Source: Tenacibaculum sp. M341 (GTDB taxonomy: Bacteria; Bacteroidota; Bacteroidia; Flavobacteriales; Flavobacteriaceae). From it: a stretch of DNA of 52,997 nucleotides. The DNA lies in NCBI RefSeq assembly GCF_004337695.1, contig NZ_SJXJ01000026.1, positions 1-52,997 of the forward strand, given 5' to 3'. Positions 22,982 to 33,411 of the stretch are shown here, one piece after another. The notes below the pieces were generated by a model, which was given only the letters and a program-made list of their open reading frames with translations, did not search any database and had not been told where the DNA came from. Position numbers and translations under genes: made by a program. The first letter of the stretch is position 1, and each line of letters opens with the position of its first letter.

Positions 22982-24661
22982 ATGACTAAAATATATAAAG
23001 AACGTACCAGAGCCCAAGAATCTACTAATGCAATTGAAAGATTATACATTTCAATGCGCCATTTGTTTAGTAGAGGTTTTTACAAGCCAATGGGAGTATC
23101 TGGTGAAACCTTAAGAAAATCGTTATTACAGCTTAGACCAGAAATTTATGGATCTATTGCAGAAGATAAAATTGAGTTAAATGGTCTTACATATGTAATT
23201 GAGCGTTTACCAGAAGGTATAGAAGAGTGTCAGTTTATTAACTTAACAGCTGACGAAGGGTATAGAAACTCTCACTTTAAAGCAATTGTTCCACCAAAAA
23301 GAAGGAGAAATTGTTACCGAATAGATAAAGATCAAATGAATATCGAAATTACCAGAGGAAGATCTGATATTTACGATATTCTAACGCACCTTACTTTTTT
23401 ATTTATTGAATCTCACAAAATAAAAGAAAGAGTGTTGATAAGTGACGGTAAAAAAGTAACTAGAGAGTGGCAAAACTTAGAGGATACTGTGTTACACAAT
23501 AAAACATTATCTGATAAAGAAAAAGATGTATTAGTTGTTCACTTAGGTAGTATACTTGGTAGAACTTATGATGAGGTGTATCAATCTTACAATACATTTT
23601 CTACAACAGAAAATCCAAACCGTTTTTTCCACTTAATTTACTGGTTAGGTAAGTTAGCTATTAATGAAGAATTATATGATCATAAAAGATCTATTCGATT
23701 TAGTTCAGTACTTTCTGAAGAAATTGGTCGTCATTATCATGGAGAAGAATGGGCAAATGATATTAAGAAAACATTATTAGAAAACTCGTTATTAGATAGA
23801 CCAATTCATATAATTAGTGCCAATATGCATAGTGTTTTGAACAGTATGTATGCAGAGAAAGCATTGCCTACAGAAGCTAAAAATCAAGAAGGTTTTGGGT
23901 TGTATGAGTTATTAAGTAATAGTGATAGTAAACCGTTACAAACAAAGGTTAAAAACTATGCTTCAGAAAATGGATTAATCTATCTAAAGGATGTATCGGG
24001 TACCAATATCAATGTACAAGTAATTGATACTGCTAAAATAGATTTTGAAGGTACAAGTTTTACAGCACCAACTAAAAAGGAAGATGCAGCTGTAATTATT
24101 GTTATGGATTATGCATTTGGAGAGCAGGCTTATGAAACAATGGATGAGCTTTTAAAACCATATAAGACAGACAAAGAAACAATTCATTTAAATGTAGATT
24201 CTGTATCTATTATGGGTAAAGCAGGAATTTTAGAAGGAGGAAAAGGAGATATTATGATTCCTTCTGCACATGTTTTTGAAGGAACAGCTGATAACTATCC
24301 ATTTAAAAACGAACTTAAAAAAGAAGACTTAGAAGGTTTTGGTGTTCAGGTTTTTGACGGTACAATGGTAACTGTTTTAGGAACATCTTTACAAAATAAA
24401 GATTTACTTAAATTTTTCCATGATTCCACGTGGAACGTTATTGGTTTAGAAATGGAAGGTGCTCATTATCAGAAAGCAATACAATCTGCATCTGGAATTA
24501 GAGGTAACATTAGTGATAAAGTAAAAGTACGTTATGCTTATTATGCATCTGATAATCCGTTAGAAACAGGAGCAACTTTAGCTTCTGGAGGATTAGGAAT
24601 GAGTGGTGTAACTCCAACGTATGCTATTACTTTAAAAATACTAGAACAAATTTTAAAATAA
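22982..24661 (+). CDS. DUF6909-like protein with nucleoside-phosphorylase-like C-terminus
   Basis: A 559-aa soluble protein conserved in flavobacteria; from memory it fits the family called DUF6909. The N-terminal half is helical without recognised motifs (MTKIYKERTRAQESTNAIER). The C-terminal part has features of the purine nucleoside phosphorylase/nucleosidase fold: SIMGKAGILEGGKGDIMIPS resembles the phosphate or ribose loop, and IGLEMEGAHYQKAI resembles the MEG motif that holds the nucleoside ribose. A role in nucleotide or nucleoside cleavage is inference. It follows the protease by 4 bp and precedes the polysaccharide operon by 9 bp. Confidence 0.7.
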   Translation: MTKIYKERTRAQESTNAIERLYISMRHLFSRGFYKPMGVSGETLRKSLLQLRPEIYGSIAEDKIELNGLTYVIERLPEGIEECQFINLTADEGYRNSHFKAIVPPKRRRNCYRIDKDQMNIEITRGRSDIYDILTHLTFLFIESHKIKERVLISDGKKVTREWQNLEDTVLHNKTLSDKEKDVLVVHLGSILGRTYDEVYQSYNTFSTTENPNRFFHLIYWLGKLAINEELYDHKRSIRFSSVLSEEIGRHYHGEEWANDIKKTLLENSLLDRPIHIISANMHSVLNSMYAEKALPTEAKNQEGFGLYELLSNSDSKPLQTKVKNYASENGLIYLKDVSGTNINVQVIDTAKIDFEGTSFTAPTKKEDAAVIIVMDYAFGEQAYETMDELLKPYKTDKETIHLNVDSVSIMGKAGILEGGKGDIMIPSAHVFEGTADNYPFKNELKKEDLEGFGVQVFDGTMVTVLGTSLQNKDLLKFFHDSTWNVIGLEMEGAHYQKAIQSASGIRGNISDKVKVRYAYYASDNPLETGATLASGGLGMSGVTPTYAITLKILEQILK

Positions 24662-24670
24662 AAAGAGTCC

Positions 24671-25714
24671 ATGTCTAATAAGGTAAATGAAAATGAAGAA
24701 GTTGATTTAGGATCTTTATTTATAATAATAGGTAGAGGATTTACAAAATTAGTCAACTTTTTTGGTCGTATTTTTAAAGGAATTTTTGATTTTATAATTC
24801 AAAGTTTACTCTTTGTAAGAGAAAATAGTATTAAGCTAATGATAGCAACTGTAGTTGGTGCTATTTTAGGTATAACTTTAGAAGTTAAATCTCCTTCAAA
24901 ATACGAATCGAGTTTATTTTTAAAGCCAAACTTTAAAAGTTCTAGACAGTTGTATAACAATGTTGAGTTTTACAATGATTTGGTAAAGCAAAAGAATACG
25001 AATTTGCTAGCTTCTATTTTTAAAATATCAAATGAAGAGGCTGCATCTTTAAAAAGGTTCACTATCGATCCTGTAGTTAATGAAAATGATATTTTAACTT
25101 CATATGACGATTTATTACAGTCAATAGACACAACAACTGTAAAGGATTATTCATACACTAAGTTTCAAAATTCATTTACCAAGTTTGATTATAAGGTTCA
25201 TAAAGTTTCTGTAACTACCACTCAGAATGACGTTTTTATGAAATTAAGCAACGCTATAATTTCATCTATAATTAATAACGATTACTTTAAAAATTTAAAG
25301 AAAATCAACAAGCAAAATTTGTTACGTACAGATTCGTTGTTAAGAAAAAACTTACAACAAGCAGATTCTTTGCATTATGTATATAAAAAAGTAATGCTAA
25401 AAGAAGCACAAACAGCACAATCTGGAACAAACATTAATTTGAGCGAAACGAAGGCTGAAAAAGTTAAAGAACTCGATCTTTTTACTACGAATATAGAGTT
25501 AAACAAGAGTTTGGTTGATGTGAATAACGATTTATCAGAAACTTCTGAAGTGATTAATATTGTTTCAAATTTTCAACCAGTAGGACATCAAATTAAAGAG
25601 ATTAATAGAAATAAAGGGTTTCAATTTGCTGTGGCAAGCTTTTTATTAATGATTGTCTTTTTACTGTTATTAAAATTAAATCGTTTTTTAAATACTTACA
25701 AAAAAGTACAGTAG
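24671..25714 (+). CDS. Wzz-like chain-length/polysaccharide co-polymerase protein
   Basis: A 347-aa inner-membrane protein with the Wzz plan: a membrane segment near 57-72 (IKLMIATVVGAILGITL), a long periplasmic region rich in helices and coiled coil (about 75-310), and a C-terminal membrane segment (FQFAVASFLLMIVFLLLLKL). The N-terminus has an additional amphipathic or hydrophobic stretch (FGRIFKGIFDFIIQSLLFV). No kinase domain is attached. First gene of the polysaccharide block, which fits control of chain length. Confidence 0.75.
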   Translation: MSNKVNENEEVDLGSLFIIIGRGFTKLVNFFGRIFKGIFDFIIQSLLFVRENSIKLMIATVVGAILGITLEVKSPSKYESSLFLKPNFKSSRQLYNNVEFYNDLVKQKNTNLLASIFKISNEEAASLKRFTIDPVVNENDILTSYDDLLQSIDTTTVKDYSYTKFQNSFTKFDYKVHKVSVTTTQNDVFMKLSNAIISSIINNDYFKNLKKINKQNLLRTDSLLRKNLQQADSLHYVYKKVMLKEAQTAQSGTNINLSETKAEKVKELDLFTTNIELNKSLVDVNNDLSETSEVINIVSNFQPVGHQIKEINRNKGFQFAVASFLLMIVFLLLLKLNRFLNTYKKVQ

Positions 25715-25717
25715 TTT

Positions 25718-26260
25718 ATGAAGATAGAAGAAACGTATTTAAAAGGTTGTTTTATAATAGAACCTAAAGTATTTGGAGACCATAGAGGATACTTTTTTGA
25801 GAGTTTTAACGAGCATAAGTTTAAACAAGAAACCAATATAGATATTCGTTTTGTACAAGATAATCAAGCATTTTCTAATAGAGGTGTATTAAGAGGTTTA
25901 CATTTTCAAAAAGCGGAGTTTGCTCAAGCAAAATTAGTACGTGTTATTAAAGGTAGAGTATTAGATGTTGCAGTTGATTTACGTCCAGAATCTGATACTT
26001 ACGGAAAGTATTTTTCTATAGTTTTATCTGAAGAAAATAAAAAACAATTGTTTGTGCCAAGAGGTTTTGCGCACGGATATTCTGTTTTAGAAGATGAGAC
26101 TATTTTTACATATAAGTGTGATAATTTTTATCATCCAGAAGCAGAAGGAGGAGTTATGTATAATGATGCTGATTTAGGTATTGATTGGATGCTTAATGAT
26201 GATGAAATTCAGTTGTCTGAAAAAGATACAGTATTACCGCTACTAAAAGATTTGAAATAA
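25718..26260 (+). CDS. rfbC: dTDP-4-dehydrorhamnose 3,5-epimerase
   Basis: A 180-aa cupin epimerase in dTDP-rhamnose synthesis. Visible motifs: [30 protein letters not shown] (catalytic His), [11 protein letters not shown], and [19 protein letters not shown] (second active-site region). Usual length. The rfbA, rfbB and rfbD partners are not in this window, so they lie elsewhere or the enzyme serves a related sugar. Four bp separate it from the Wzz-like gene. Confidence 0.93.
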   Translation: MKIEETYLKGCFIIEPKVFGDHRGYFFESFNEHKFKQETNIDIRFVQDNQAFSNRGVLRGLHFQKAEFAQAKLVRVIKGRVLDVAVDLRPESDTYGKYFSIVLSEENKKQLFVPRGFAHGYSVLEDETIFTYKCDNFYHPEAEGGVMYNDADLGIDWMLNDDEIQLSEKDTVLPLLKDLK

Positions 26261-26273
26261 TAAGAACACTAAT

Positions 26274-27389
26274 ATGAAGAAAGTCGCTTTAATTACTGGA
26301 ATAACAGGTCAGGACGGAGCTTATTTAGCAGAGTTCTTATTAGAAAAAGGATATGAAGTTCACGGAATAAAAAGAAGAGCTTCTAGTTTTAATACACAAC
26401 GTATAGATCATTTATATCAAGATCCGCATGTAGAAGATAGAACACTTATTTTGCATTATGGAGATATGACTGATGGTACCAATTTAATTAGAATTTTACA
26501 AGAGGTGCAACCAGATGAGGTGTATAATTTGGCAGCAATGAGTCATGTACACGTATCTTTTCAAACACCAGAATATACTGCAAATGTTGATGGTTTAGGA
26601 ACTCTTCGATTATTAGAAGCAATTAGAATTTTAAAGCTTGAGGGAAAAACTAAAATTTATCAAGCCTCTACTTCTGAATTATATGGAAAGGTACAAGAAG
26701 TACCTCAAACAGAAACAACACCATTTTATCCAAGAAGTCCATATGGAGTAGCAAAAATGTATGCTTTTTGGATTACTGTAAATTATAGAGAAGCCTATAA
26801 TATTTTTGCGTGTAACGGAATTTTATTTAATCATGAATCTCCTATTAGAGGAGAAACATTTGTAACTCGAAAAATTACCAGAGCAGTATCTAAAATTGCT
26901 TATGGTTTACAAGATAAGTTGTACTTAGGTAATTTAAATGCTCAAAGAGATTGGGGGCATGCGAAAGATTATGTAAGAATGATGTGGATGATTTTACAAG
27001 CAGATCAACCTGAAGATTGGGTAATTGCAACTGGTAAAACTACCACGGTAAGAGACTTTGTAAAAATGGCTTTTAATGAAATTGGAGTTACATTAGAGTT
27101 TACAGGATCGGGTAAACAAGAGATAGGAAAGGTAAAATCTATTACTAATACTAAGTTCAATTTAGAAGTAGGTAAAACTGTGGTTTGTATTGATCCGCAT
27201 TATTACAGACCTACTGAAGTAGATTTGTTAATAGGAGATGCTTCTAAAGCTAAAAATAAGTTGGGTTGGACACCAGAGTATACGCTTGAACAGATGATAC
27301 AAGAGATGATGAATAGCGATTTAAAATTAATGGAAAGAGAGACATATTTACAAAAAGGAGGTCATGATATTTTAAATAGTTATGAATAA
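26274..27389 (+). CDS. gmd: GDP-mannose 4,6-dehydratase
   Basis: A 371-aa short-chain dehydrogenase-type enzyme converting GDP-mannose to GDP-4-keto-6-deoxymannose, the first step to GDP-fucose. It has the NADP motif [19 protein letters not shown], the catalytic [14 protein letters not shown] with [12 protein letters not shown] (Tyr-x3-Lys), and [18 protein letters not shown]. Length is normal. It overlaps fcl by 8 bp, so the two are coupled, as expected for consecutive enzymes. Confidence 0.96.
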   Translation: MKKVALITGITGQDGAYLAEFLLEKGYEVHGIKRRASSFNTQRIDHLYQDPHVEDRTLILHYGDMTDGTNLIRILQEVQPDEVYNLAAMSHVHVSFQTPEYTANVDGLGTLRLLEAIRILKLEGKTKIYQASTSELYGKVQEVPQTETTPFYPRSPYGVAKMYAFWITVNYREAYNIFACNGILFNHESPIRGETFVTRKITRAVSKIAYGLQDKLYLGNLNAQRDWGHAKDYVRMMWMILQADQPEDWVIATGKTTTVRDFVKMAFNEIGVTLEFTGSGKQEIGKVKSITNTKFNLEVGKTVVCIDPHYYRPTEVDLLIGDASKAKNKLGWTPEYTLEQMIQEMMNSDLKLMERETYLQKGGHDILNSYE

Positions 27390-28425
27390 ATCATCTAAAA
27401 TATATGTTGCAGGTCATAGAGGTTTAGTAGGGAGTGCTATTGTAAAAAATTTACAACAAAAAGGATTTACCAATATTATTACTAAGACACATAGTGAACT
27501 TGATTTAACGAATCAAGAAGCAACTAAGGTGTTTTTTGAAGAAACAAATCCTGATTATGTTTTTTTAGCGGCTGCTAAAGTAGGTGGTATTGTAGCAAAT
27601 AATACATACAGAGCCGATTTTATATATAGTAACTTAATGATTCAGAATAATGTAATTCATCAAAGTTACTTAAGTGGTGTTAAAAAACTATTGTTTTTAG
27701 GTAGTACTTGTATTTATCCTAAAAATGCAGCTCAACCGTTAAAAGAAAATTCATTATTAACAAATGAATTAGAGTATACTAATGAGCCGTATGCTATTGC
27801 TAAAATAGCAGGAATAAAAATGTGTGAAAGTTACAATTTACAATACGAAACGAATTTTATTTCTGTAATGCCGACTAATTTGTATGGTCCTAATGATAAT
27901 TTCGATTTAGAAAAATCTCACGTTTTACCAGCTTTAATCAGAAAAATTCATTTAGCGAAGTTATTAGAAGAAGGAAAAGAAGCTGCCGTTATTAAAGATT
28001 TAGAAGTTGAAAATTTTGAAGAAGCTCAAGCAATTTTATCAAAGTTTGGAGTTTCATCAAAAGGTGTAGAAGTATGGGGATCAGGAAAACCAATGCGAGA
28101 GTTTTTATGGAGCGAAGATATGGCGGATGCCTGTGTTCATATTATGGAAAAAATCGACTTTAAAGATGTTATAGAAGGTGTTAAAGAAATTAAAAACACT
28201 CATATAAATATTGGTACAGGTAAAGATATTTCTATTAAAAATTTAGCAGAGCTTATAAAAAAAGAAGTAGGGTTTAAAGGGGCGTTTATTTTTAATACAG
28301 ATAAGCCAGATGGTACTTTGAGAAAAGTAACAGATGTATCTAAATTGCATAGTTTAAATTGGAAAAATAAAGTTGACTTAGAAGAAGGAATTAGCAGAAT
28401 GTATCAATGGTATTTGAAAAAATAA
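27382..28425 (+). CDS. fcl: GDP-L-fucose synthase
   Basis: A 347-aa epimerase-reductase that turns the Gmd product into GDP-L-fucose. Motifs: [17 protein letters not shown] (NADP), [17 protein letters not shown], and [18 protein letters not shown] (Tyr-x3-Lys). A helical insert around residues 193-230 ([20 protein letters not shown]) is longer than in the E. coli enzyme but is common in Bacteroidota. GDP-fucose is therefore a predicted building block of the polysaccharide made here. Confidence 0.95.
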   Translation: MNKSSKIYVAGHRGLVGSAIVKNLQQKGFTNIITKTHSELDLTNQEATKVFFEETNPDYVFLAAAKVGGIVANNTYRADFIYSNLMIQNNVIHQSYLSGVKKLLFLGSTCIYPKNAAQPLKENSLLTNELEYTNEPYAIAKIAGIKMCESYNLQYETNFISVMPTNLYGPNDNFDLEKSHVLPALIRKIHLAKLLEEGKEAAVIKDLEVENFEEAQAILSKFGVSSKGVEVWGSGKPMREFLWSEDMADACVHIMEKIDFKDVIEGVKEIKNTHINIGTGKDISIKNLAELIKKEVGFKGAFIFNTDKPDGTLRKVTDVSKLHSLNWKNKVDLEEGISRMYQWYLKK

Positions 28426-28428
28426 TTG

Positions 28429-29712
28429 ATGAATTTTGTTTTAAATAAAAAATATTATGTTTTGTTTGAACAAGGAATTATGAGCTTGATGAATTTTGGT
28501 TTAATATTCTTGTTATCAAAACTAATAACCCCAATTTTATTTAAGAATTTTTTCTTAGAATATTCTGTAATAATTATTTTAACCTTAATCACCTCTACAT
28601 TTTCTAATCAACCATTACAAATATTTTTAAGTAAGAAAGATAACAACATCGATTATATTAAAAAGGTAATTGGTATCAATATAAGTCTGCTGTTTTTTCT
28701 TATGTTTTTTGTGTTTTTTGCAGGAAAAATCTATTATGATTTTTTACTAGATGACATATTTCCAATTTTTGTACTTAGCCTTGTAATCTCCATATATGAT
28801 CTTATAAGAAGGTTTAGCTTTGTTTACTTTCAAAACAACTTTTTAATTAATGTATTTTCAACATTTTCTGTAGTTTGCTGCTTTTTAGTTCTTTTAATTA
28901 TAAACTATTATTATGGAGTTATTAGTAGTGTTGGGGAAATTTTTTGGTTTTTAATTTCAGCACATTTAATAGGAATAGTTTTTTTCTTACTTTTTAAAAG
29001 TAAGGAACTAAAAAAACTATTTGCAGAAGATAGGAGTAAAGCTACAACTAGTATTTTTAAAATAGTTGAAAAACACAAAAGTTATTCATTATGGCTTGTA
29101 TTTGGAATTATATTTTTTTGGAATTATACTCAAGGAATATACTTTATAGCAGAAAAATATGTTCAGGTTGATGATTTTAATGTAGTAAGAGTTTCTCAAA
29201 ATTTGGTAGGAGTTTTATCTGTTTTCTTCGTGACATTTGAAAATGTAATGTTAACAAAAACAGCTTTAATTTTTGATGGAACTAAATTTTTAGAAATAAA
29301 GAAGTTTGTAAAAAAAATAATCAAACAGAACGTATTAAAACTAATAGGATTGGTGTTAGTTTCAGGTTTAATTGTTGGTGTTATTTACAAGTTTTATTAT
29401 GGTAATAATGAATCTTATTTAAGTAGAATGTACTACTTACTTTACTTTTTTATATACCAATTCATTTTTGGGGTATCAAGAATTTTTGTAGTAGCTGTAA
29501 AAGCTATGAATCAAACAAAGTTTATTTTTTACAGTCATTTAATAACATCTATTTTTACAACAATATTAGGAGTGTTGTTTTTAAAAGAATTTAATAATGG
29601 AAACACATTAGCAATGATAATTCTTACTTCAATTCTTACATTTTCAGTCGTTGTATTTATTTTTTATAATAAGTTTTTAAATAAAAAATTAAGTTTAAAT
29701 GGAGAAAGCTAA
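28429..29712 (+). CDS. Polysaccharide flippase-like membrane protein
   Basis: A 427-aa protein with about 12 hydrophobic segments and the general look of the Wzx/MATE-like exporters that flip lipid-linked repeat units (FVLNKKYYVLFEQGIMSLMN at the N-terminus). The TTG at 28426 adds one residue; the adjacent ATG is more likely. It begins 3 bp after the fcl stop and overlaps the next gene by 14 bp. Assignment rests on topology and operon position. Confidence 0.72.
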   Translation: MNFVLNKKYYVLFEQGIMSLMNFGLIFLLSKLITPILFKNFFLEYSVIIILTLITSTFSNQPLQIFLSKKDNNIDYIKKVIGINISLLFFLMFFVFFAGKIYYDFLLDDIFPIFVLSLVISIYDLIRRFSFVYFQNNFLINVFSTFSVVCCFLVLLIINYYYGVISSVGEIFWFLISAHLIGIVFFLLFKSKELKKLFAEDRSKATTSIFKIVEKHKSYSLWLVFGIIFFWNYTQGIYFIAEKYVQVDDFNVVRVSQNLVGVLSVFFVTFENVMLTKTALIFDGTKFLEIKKFVKKIIKQNVLKLIGLVLVSGLIVGVIYKFYYGNNESYLSRMYYLLYFFIYQFIFGVSRIFVVAVKAMNQTKFIFYSHLITSIFTTILGVLFLKEFNNGNTLAMIILTSILTFSVVVFIFYNKFLNKKLSLNGES

Positions 29713-30910
29713 AAAGGTTTTAATAATAAATGCTTACTCATTTCGTAATAGGGGAGATTCAGGCATTATTGTAGCAATGATTGATAGCATTAGAAAAGCT
29801 TACAGTAATGTTGAAATATCTGTAATGTCTCAATTTCATGAACAAAACAGAGAGTATTACAAAACGTTTAATGTTAAGTCTGTTCCTCCAGTTTGGGATA
29901 TAATCAACGAAAAAAGCTTTATAAAAAAGTATATAACTGGATTCAAAAAGAGGTTATTTTATAAAAGTCAATCTACAGAAGAAATAGACAAAGCCGACTT
30001 AGTTTTATCTGCTGGTGGAGGGTATTTATATTCTTCTAGAATAGGACCTATGGGGGTTGGATTTTTAAATGTTTTGTATCATTTATGGATATCTAAAAAG
30101 AGAGGAAAAAAAGTAATTTTATTTCCTCAGAGTGTAGGTCCATTAAACTATTCTTTGGATAAGTTTTTACTAAAAAAGGTATTTAATAAGTTAGATTACT
30201 TTTTTAGTAGAGAACATATTACTACGGAACTGTTAGAGGATTTAAACCTAAAGTTAAAAGTAGAAGAAGTACCTGATATTGCTTTTTCATTAAACCCTGA
30301 ACCATCCAAAGAAATTGATGAGAAGTTAGATTCATCTAATTCTTTATCTATAGGAATTACAGTATTAGATTGGAGGTTTGCTCATAAAGGAAGTACTACT
30401 GACGATACAGATAATTATCTTTCTAAAATAGCAAATGCAATTAGTTCTTTCAGAAAAGATCATAAAGAGAAAGTAAAAGTCTATATATTTCCTCAGGTAA
30501 CAGTAAACACAAATGATGGTGATGTAGCGGTATCAGAAGAGCTTAAAAATAAAATATCAGAAAACGTAGAGGTATTTTATTTAGATAAAATAAACGACCC
30601 TAAAAAGTTGATTTATTTATATTCTAAAATGGATCTTTTTATAGGAAGTAGAATGCATTCTGCAATATTTGCTTTAGCAGGTAATGTACCTACAATTGCG
30701 TTGGCATATCAATATAAAACAAAAGGAACTTTTAATCTGATAAATTTAAAAGATTACGTATTGGATATTAGAACTTTTAATGAGCAAGATTTAGCAGAAA
30801 AGATAAACTATTTACTAAGCGCTAATACCGAGGCTAAAAATATAATAAAGAACGAGGTTGCTGTTATTAAGTCTAACATTCATCAATCAATACATAGCAT
30901 ACTTCAATAA
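29699..30910 (+). CDS. Polysaccharide pyruvyltransferase family protein
   Basis: A 403-aa protein with the pyruvyltransferase family plan: N-terminal INAYSFRNRGDSGIIVAMID, LSAGGGYLYSSR, VILFPQSVGPL, and C-terminal FIGSRMHSAIFALAGNVPTI (His and Gly-rich region). Such enzymes add ketal pyruvate to sugars, though some members act as glycosyltransferase-like enzymes. Overlaps the flippase gene by 14 bp. Confidence 0.85.
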   Translation: MEKAKKVLIINAYSFRNRGDSGIIVAMIDSIRKAYSNVEISVMSQFHEQNREYYKTFNVKSVPPVWDIINEKSFIKKYITGFKKRLFYKSQSTEEIDKADLVLSAGGGYLYSSRIGPMGVGFLNVLYHLWISKKRGKKVILFPQSVGPLNYSLDKFLLKKVFNKLDYFFSREHITTELLEDLNLKLKVEEVPDIAFSLNPEPSKEIDEKLDSSNSLSIGITVLDWRFAHKGSTTDDTDNYLSKIANAISSFRKDHKEKVKVYIFPQVTVNTNDGDVAVSEELKNKISENVEVFYLDKINDPKKLIYLYSKMDLFIGSRMHSAIFALAGNVPTIALAYQYKTKGTFNLINLKDYVLDIRTFNEQDLAEKINYLLSANTEAKNIIKNEVAVIKSNIHQSIHSILQ

Positions 30911-30918
30911 CAATTCAT

Positions 30919-32172
30919 TTGGCTAAAAAAAACAAAAAATATTGGTTCATTATTGCCTATTTAATTGTCGAAATTATTTTAAAGGTAGTACTATCATATA
31001 CAGATATTAATGGTTTTGCTGTAGCGCCTTATATGAGGTTAGGAATTATATTTTTTACAGTAGTTTATTTTTTAGTTGATGTTTTAAATATAAAGTTTGA
31101 TTTAACAACAAGAGTTGATAAAGTTTCTTCAAATAGCTTGTTTGTTTATGGTTGGTTTGTTTTTTCTGTGTTTTCTATAATTATAGGAATTATTAATAGA
31201 AATCCAACCTTATATGTTATAACAGACTTTATTTACCTCTTCTTAGGAGCATTATTGTATTACATTACAGAAATAGATACGAATTATAAAAGTCATCTTT
31301 TTTCTATAAAATCAATGTCTAACATGACATTGTTAATGGCAGTTATTTGTATTATTTCAGGAGTAAATCCGCCTGCTATTTTATTAATAATCATAGTCAT
31401 TATTATTTATCTTAATTTATTACGAAAAAGAATTTTACAAGCATTAATTCTATTGGTACCCTATATGATTTTAGTAGTTGTTACCAATAGAACGCAATTG
31501 ATAGTTTTTCTTTTAATGATTTTGATTTTATTTTTAAAAAGAACAAGAAAACATCTTTCATTAAAAACGGTAGTTCTAAGTGGTGCAAGTCTTATTTTTT
31601 TAGTGTTTTTGTTGAAGAATCAATTACTAGATTTTGTGCTTCTGTTTATTGATAAAAACAGTAATTTAGGTTTTCGTATCTATCAAGTTTCAGTAATTTT
31701 TAATGAAGGAATAGATTTTAATAATCCATTTTTTGTGTCAATTTCTCAAAGAATTGTCGAGTGTCAGGTTGTTATCAGTCAATGGACAAGTAGCATTGGT
31801 AGCTTTATTTTTGGCTTGGGTTCAGGAGCAACAATTGATGGAAGTGTTTTTTATAGTGATAAATCGGTTTTAAGTTCAGCATTATTAGGTTCAGATAAAA
31901 TTCATAACATACATTTGCTTCCATTTGCAATGATATTTAGATACGGATTAATAGGGCTTTTGCTATTTTTGGTACTAATAAAAATCGTATATAAATCATT
32001 TGTTTGTGTGTTGAATGAGACCAAAAACATGGTCATTATTTTTTGGAATTTATTTGTGATTTTTTGGTTCTTTTTCTCTATCCCTGCGGCTTCTTTTTTA
32101 TGGAGTATGCCTTTGTTTTGGATCAGCTTATCAATAATTAAAAACAATACTAATGAAGAAAAAAGTGTATAA
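30919..32172 (+). CDS. O-antigen polymerase-like membrane protein (Wzy candidate)
   Basis: A 417-aa protein with about 10-12 membrane segments and a large loop near residues 245-325 (NLGFRIYQVSVIFNEGID, SIGSFIFGLGSGATIDGS), typical of Wzy polymerases. It starts with TTG at 30919 (LAKKNKKYWFIIAYLIVEI), since the next ATG is 38 codons in and would remove a membrane segment. Overlaps the following gene by 20 bp. Distinct from the second polymerase/ligase-like gene that follows. Confidence 0.7.
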   Translation: MAKKNKKYWFIIAYLIVEIILKVVLSYTDINGFAVAPYMRLGIIFFTVVYFLVDVLNIKFDLTTRVDKVSSNSLFVYGWFVFSVFSIIIGIINRNPTLYVITDFIYLFLGALLYYITEIDTNYKSHLFSIKSMSNMTLLMAVICIISGVNPPAILLIIIVIIIYLNLLRKRILQALILLVPYMILVVVTNRTQLIVFLLMILILFLKRTRKHLSLKTVVLSGASLIFLVFLLKNQLLDFVLLFIDKNSNLGFRIYQVSVIFNEGIDFNNPFFVSISQRIVECQVVISQWTSSIGSFIFGLGSGATIDGSVFYSDKSVLSSALLGSDKIHNIHLLPFAMIFRYGLIGLLLFLVLIKIVYKSFVCVLNETKNMVIIFWNLFVIFWFFFSIPAASFLWSMPLFWISLSIIKNNTNEEKSV

Positions 32173-33409
32173 TATTATCATTGCTATTCTTGCTATATTT
32201 CCTATTTTACCTTTTAAAATTAAGGGATTAAGTGTTGTTTTATTTTTAATTCTTTCTCTAATTAGTTTAAGAAAAAGAGACTTAAAAATGAAAGGGATAT
32301 TTTTTTTAAATGCTTGTTTGTTTGTCATGTATGCATTAAGTATATCATATTCAGAAAATATAAGTGATGCATTTAAAATTTTAGAAACAAAACTATCATT
32401 ATTAATTTTTCCTTTGAGTTTTGTTTTATTATCTGCTAACTCAAATGCTGTTTCTTCAGTATTAAAATTTGAAGAACCTTTAAAAAAATTATTTCTTCTG
32501 TCTTCTTTTGTTTTATGTGTTATAATTTTCATTGTTTCATTACAGTACGGAAATTATTACGAGCAAAAGATTGCCTTACAGCCATTTTTAGATAATTTAA
32601 ATACAGGGTTTTATTGGTTAGTTGATCATCCTATTTACTTATCAATTTATATATCAATAGCGCTTTTAATTCTAATTCATCTTTATACAAATGCAAATAG
32701 AAATACTAAAATAGCATTACTAATAATAGGTCTTTTTAAACTCTTTATATTACTCTTATTATCAAGGAAAGGTGTAATAATTGCGTTTTCATTATCAGCA
32801 AGTGTATATGTTTTTTTAAAACAAAGAAAAAAGACAAACATTATACTGATAATAACTACGATTCTTTTAGTATCAATACCTATGGTAAATAAGTTTATGC
32901 CTGATACAACTAAAAGATTCCAAGAAATGTTTGATAGTAAAAGTTATAAAAAAGAAGTAGATCCTCATTCTTCAACAAGTATTAGATATGCTATTTATAC
33001 ATGCGCATTAGAGAAAATTTCAGATTCTTGGCTAGTTGGATATGGATTGGGTGATGTTAAGTCCGAATTAGATTCCTGTTATGGAAACATTTCAAGTCAT
33101 TTACTAGAGATTAATTACAATTCACATAATCAATATTTAGATGTGTTATTAACTGTTGGTTTAATAGGCTTCATTCTTTTCTTAATATCATTATTTATCA
33201 ATTTAAGAATATGCTTTACTAATAAAGATTATTTCGCTTTTTGTTTAATTTTGATGTTTATGATCTTTATGATCACTGAAAATATTTTAGACAGACAAAA
33301 TGGAGTTATTTTATTTGCTTTTTTTATCAATTTTTTCTTTTTCAAAAACATAAATGAAAGTAGATTAAAACCAACACAAGAAAGCAATTTAAGTAAACGA
33401 TATAATTAA
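32153..33409 (+). CDS. O-antigen ligase/polymerase-like membrane protein (Wzy_C)
   Basis: A 418-aa protein with about 11 membrane segments. The Wzy_C/WaaL-like region is recognisable in the large loop and after it: LVGYGLGDVKSELDSCYGN and YNSHNQYLDVLLTVGLIGFI, where the conserved His of the ligase family sits. Together with the preceding gene it suggests one polymerase and one ligase, although which is which is not shown by sequence alone. Confidence 0.75.
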   Translation: MKKKVYNIIIAILAIFPILPFKIKGLSVVLFLILSLISLRKRDLKMKGIFFLNACLFVMYALSISYSENISDAFKILETKLSLLIFPLSFVLLSANSNAVSSVLKFEEPLKKLFLLSSFVLCVIIFIVSLQYGNYYEQKIALQPFLDNLNTGFYWLVDHPIYLSIYISIALLILIHLYTNANRNTKIALLIIGLFKLFILLLLSRKGVIIAFSLSASVYVFLKQRKKTNIILIITTILLVSIPMVNKFMPDTTKRFQEMFDSKSYKKEVDPHSSTSIRYAIYTCALEKISDSWLVGYGLGDVKSELDSCYGNISSHLLEINYNSHNQYLDVLLTVGLIGFILFLISLFINLRICFTNKDYFAFCLILMFMIFMITENILDRQNGVILFAFFINFFFFKNINESRLKPTQESNLSKRYN

Positions 33410-33411
33410 TA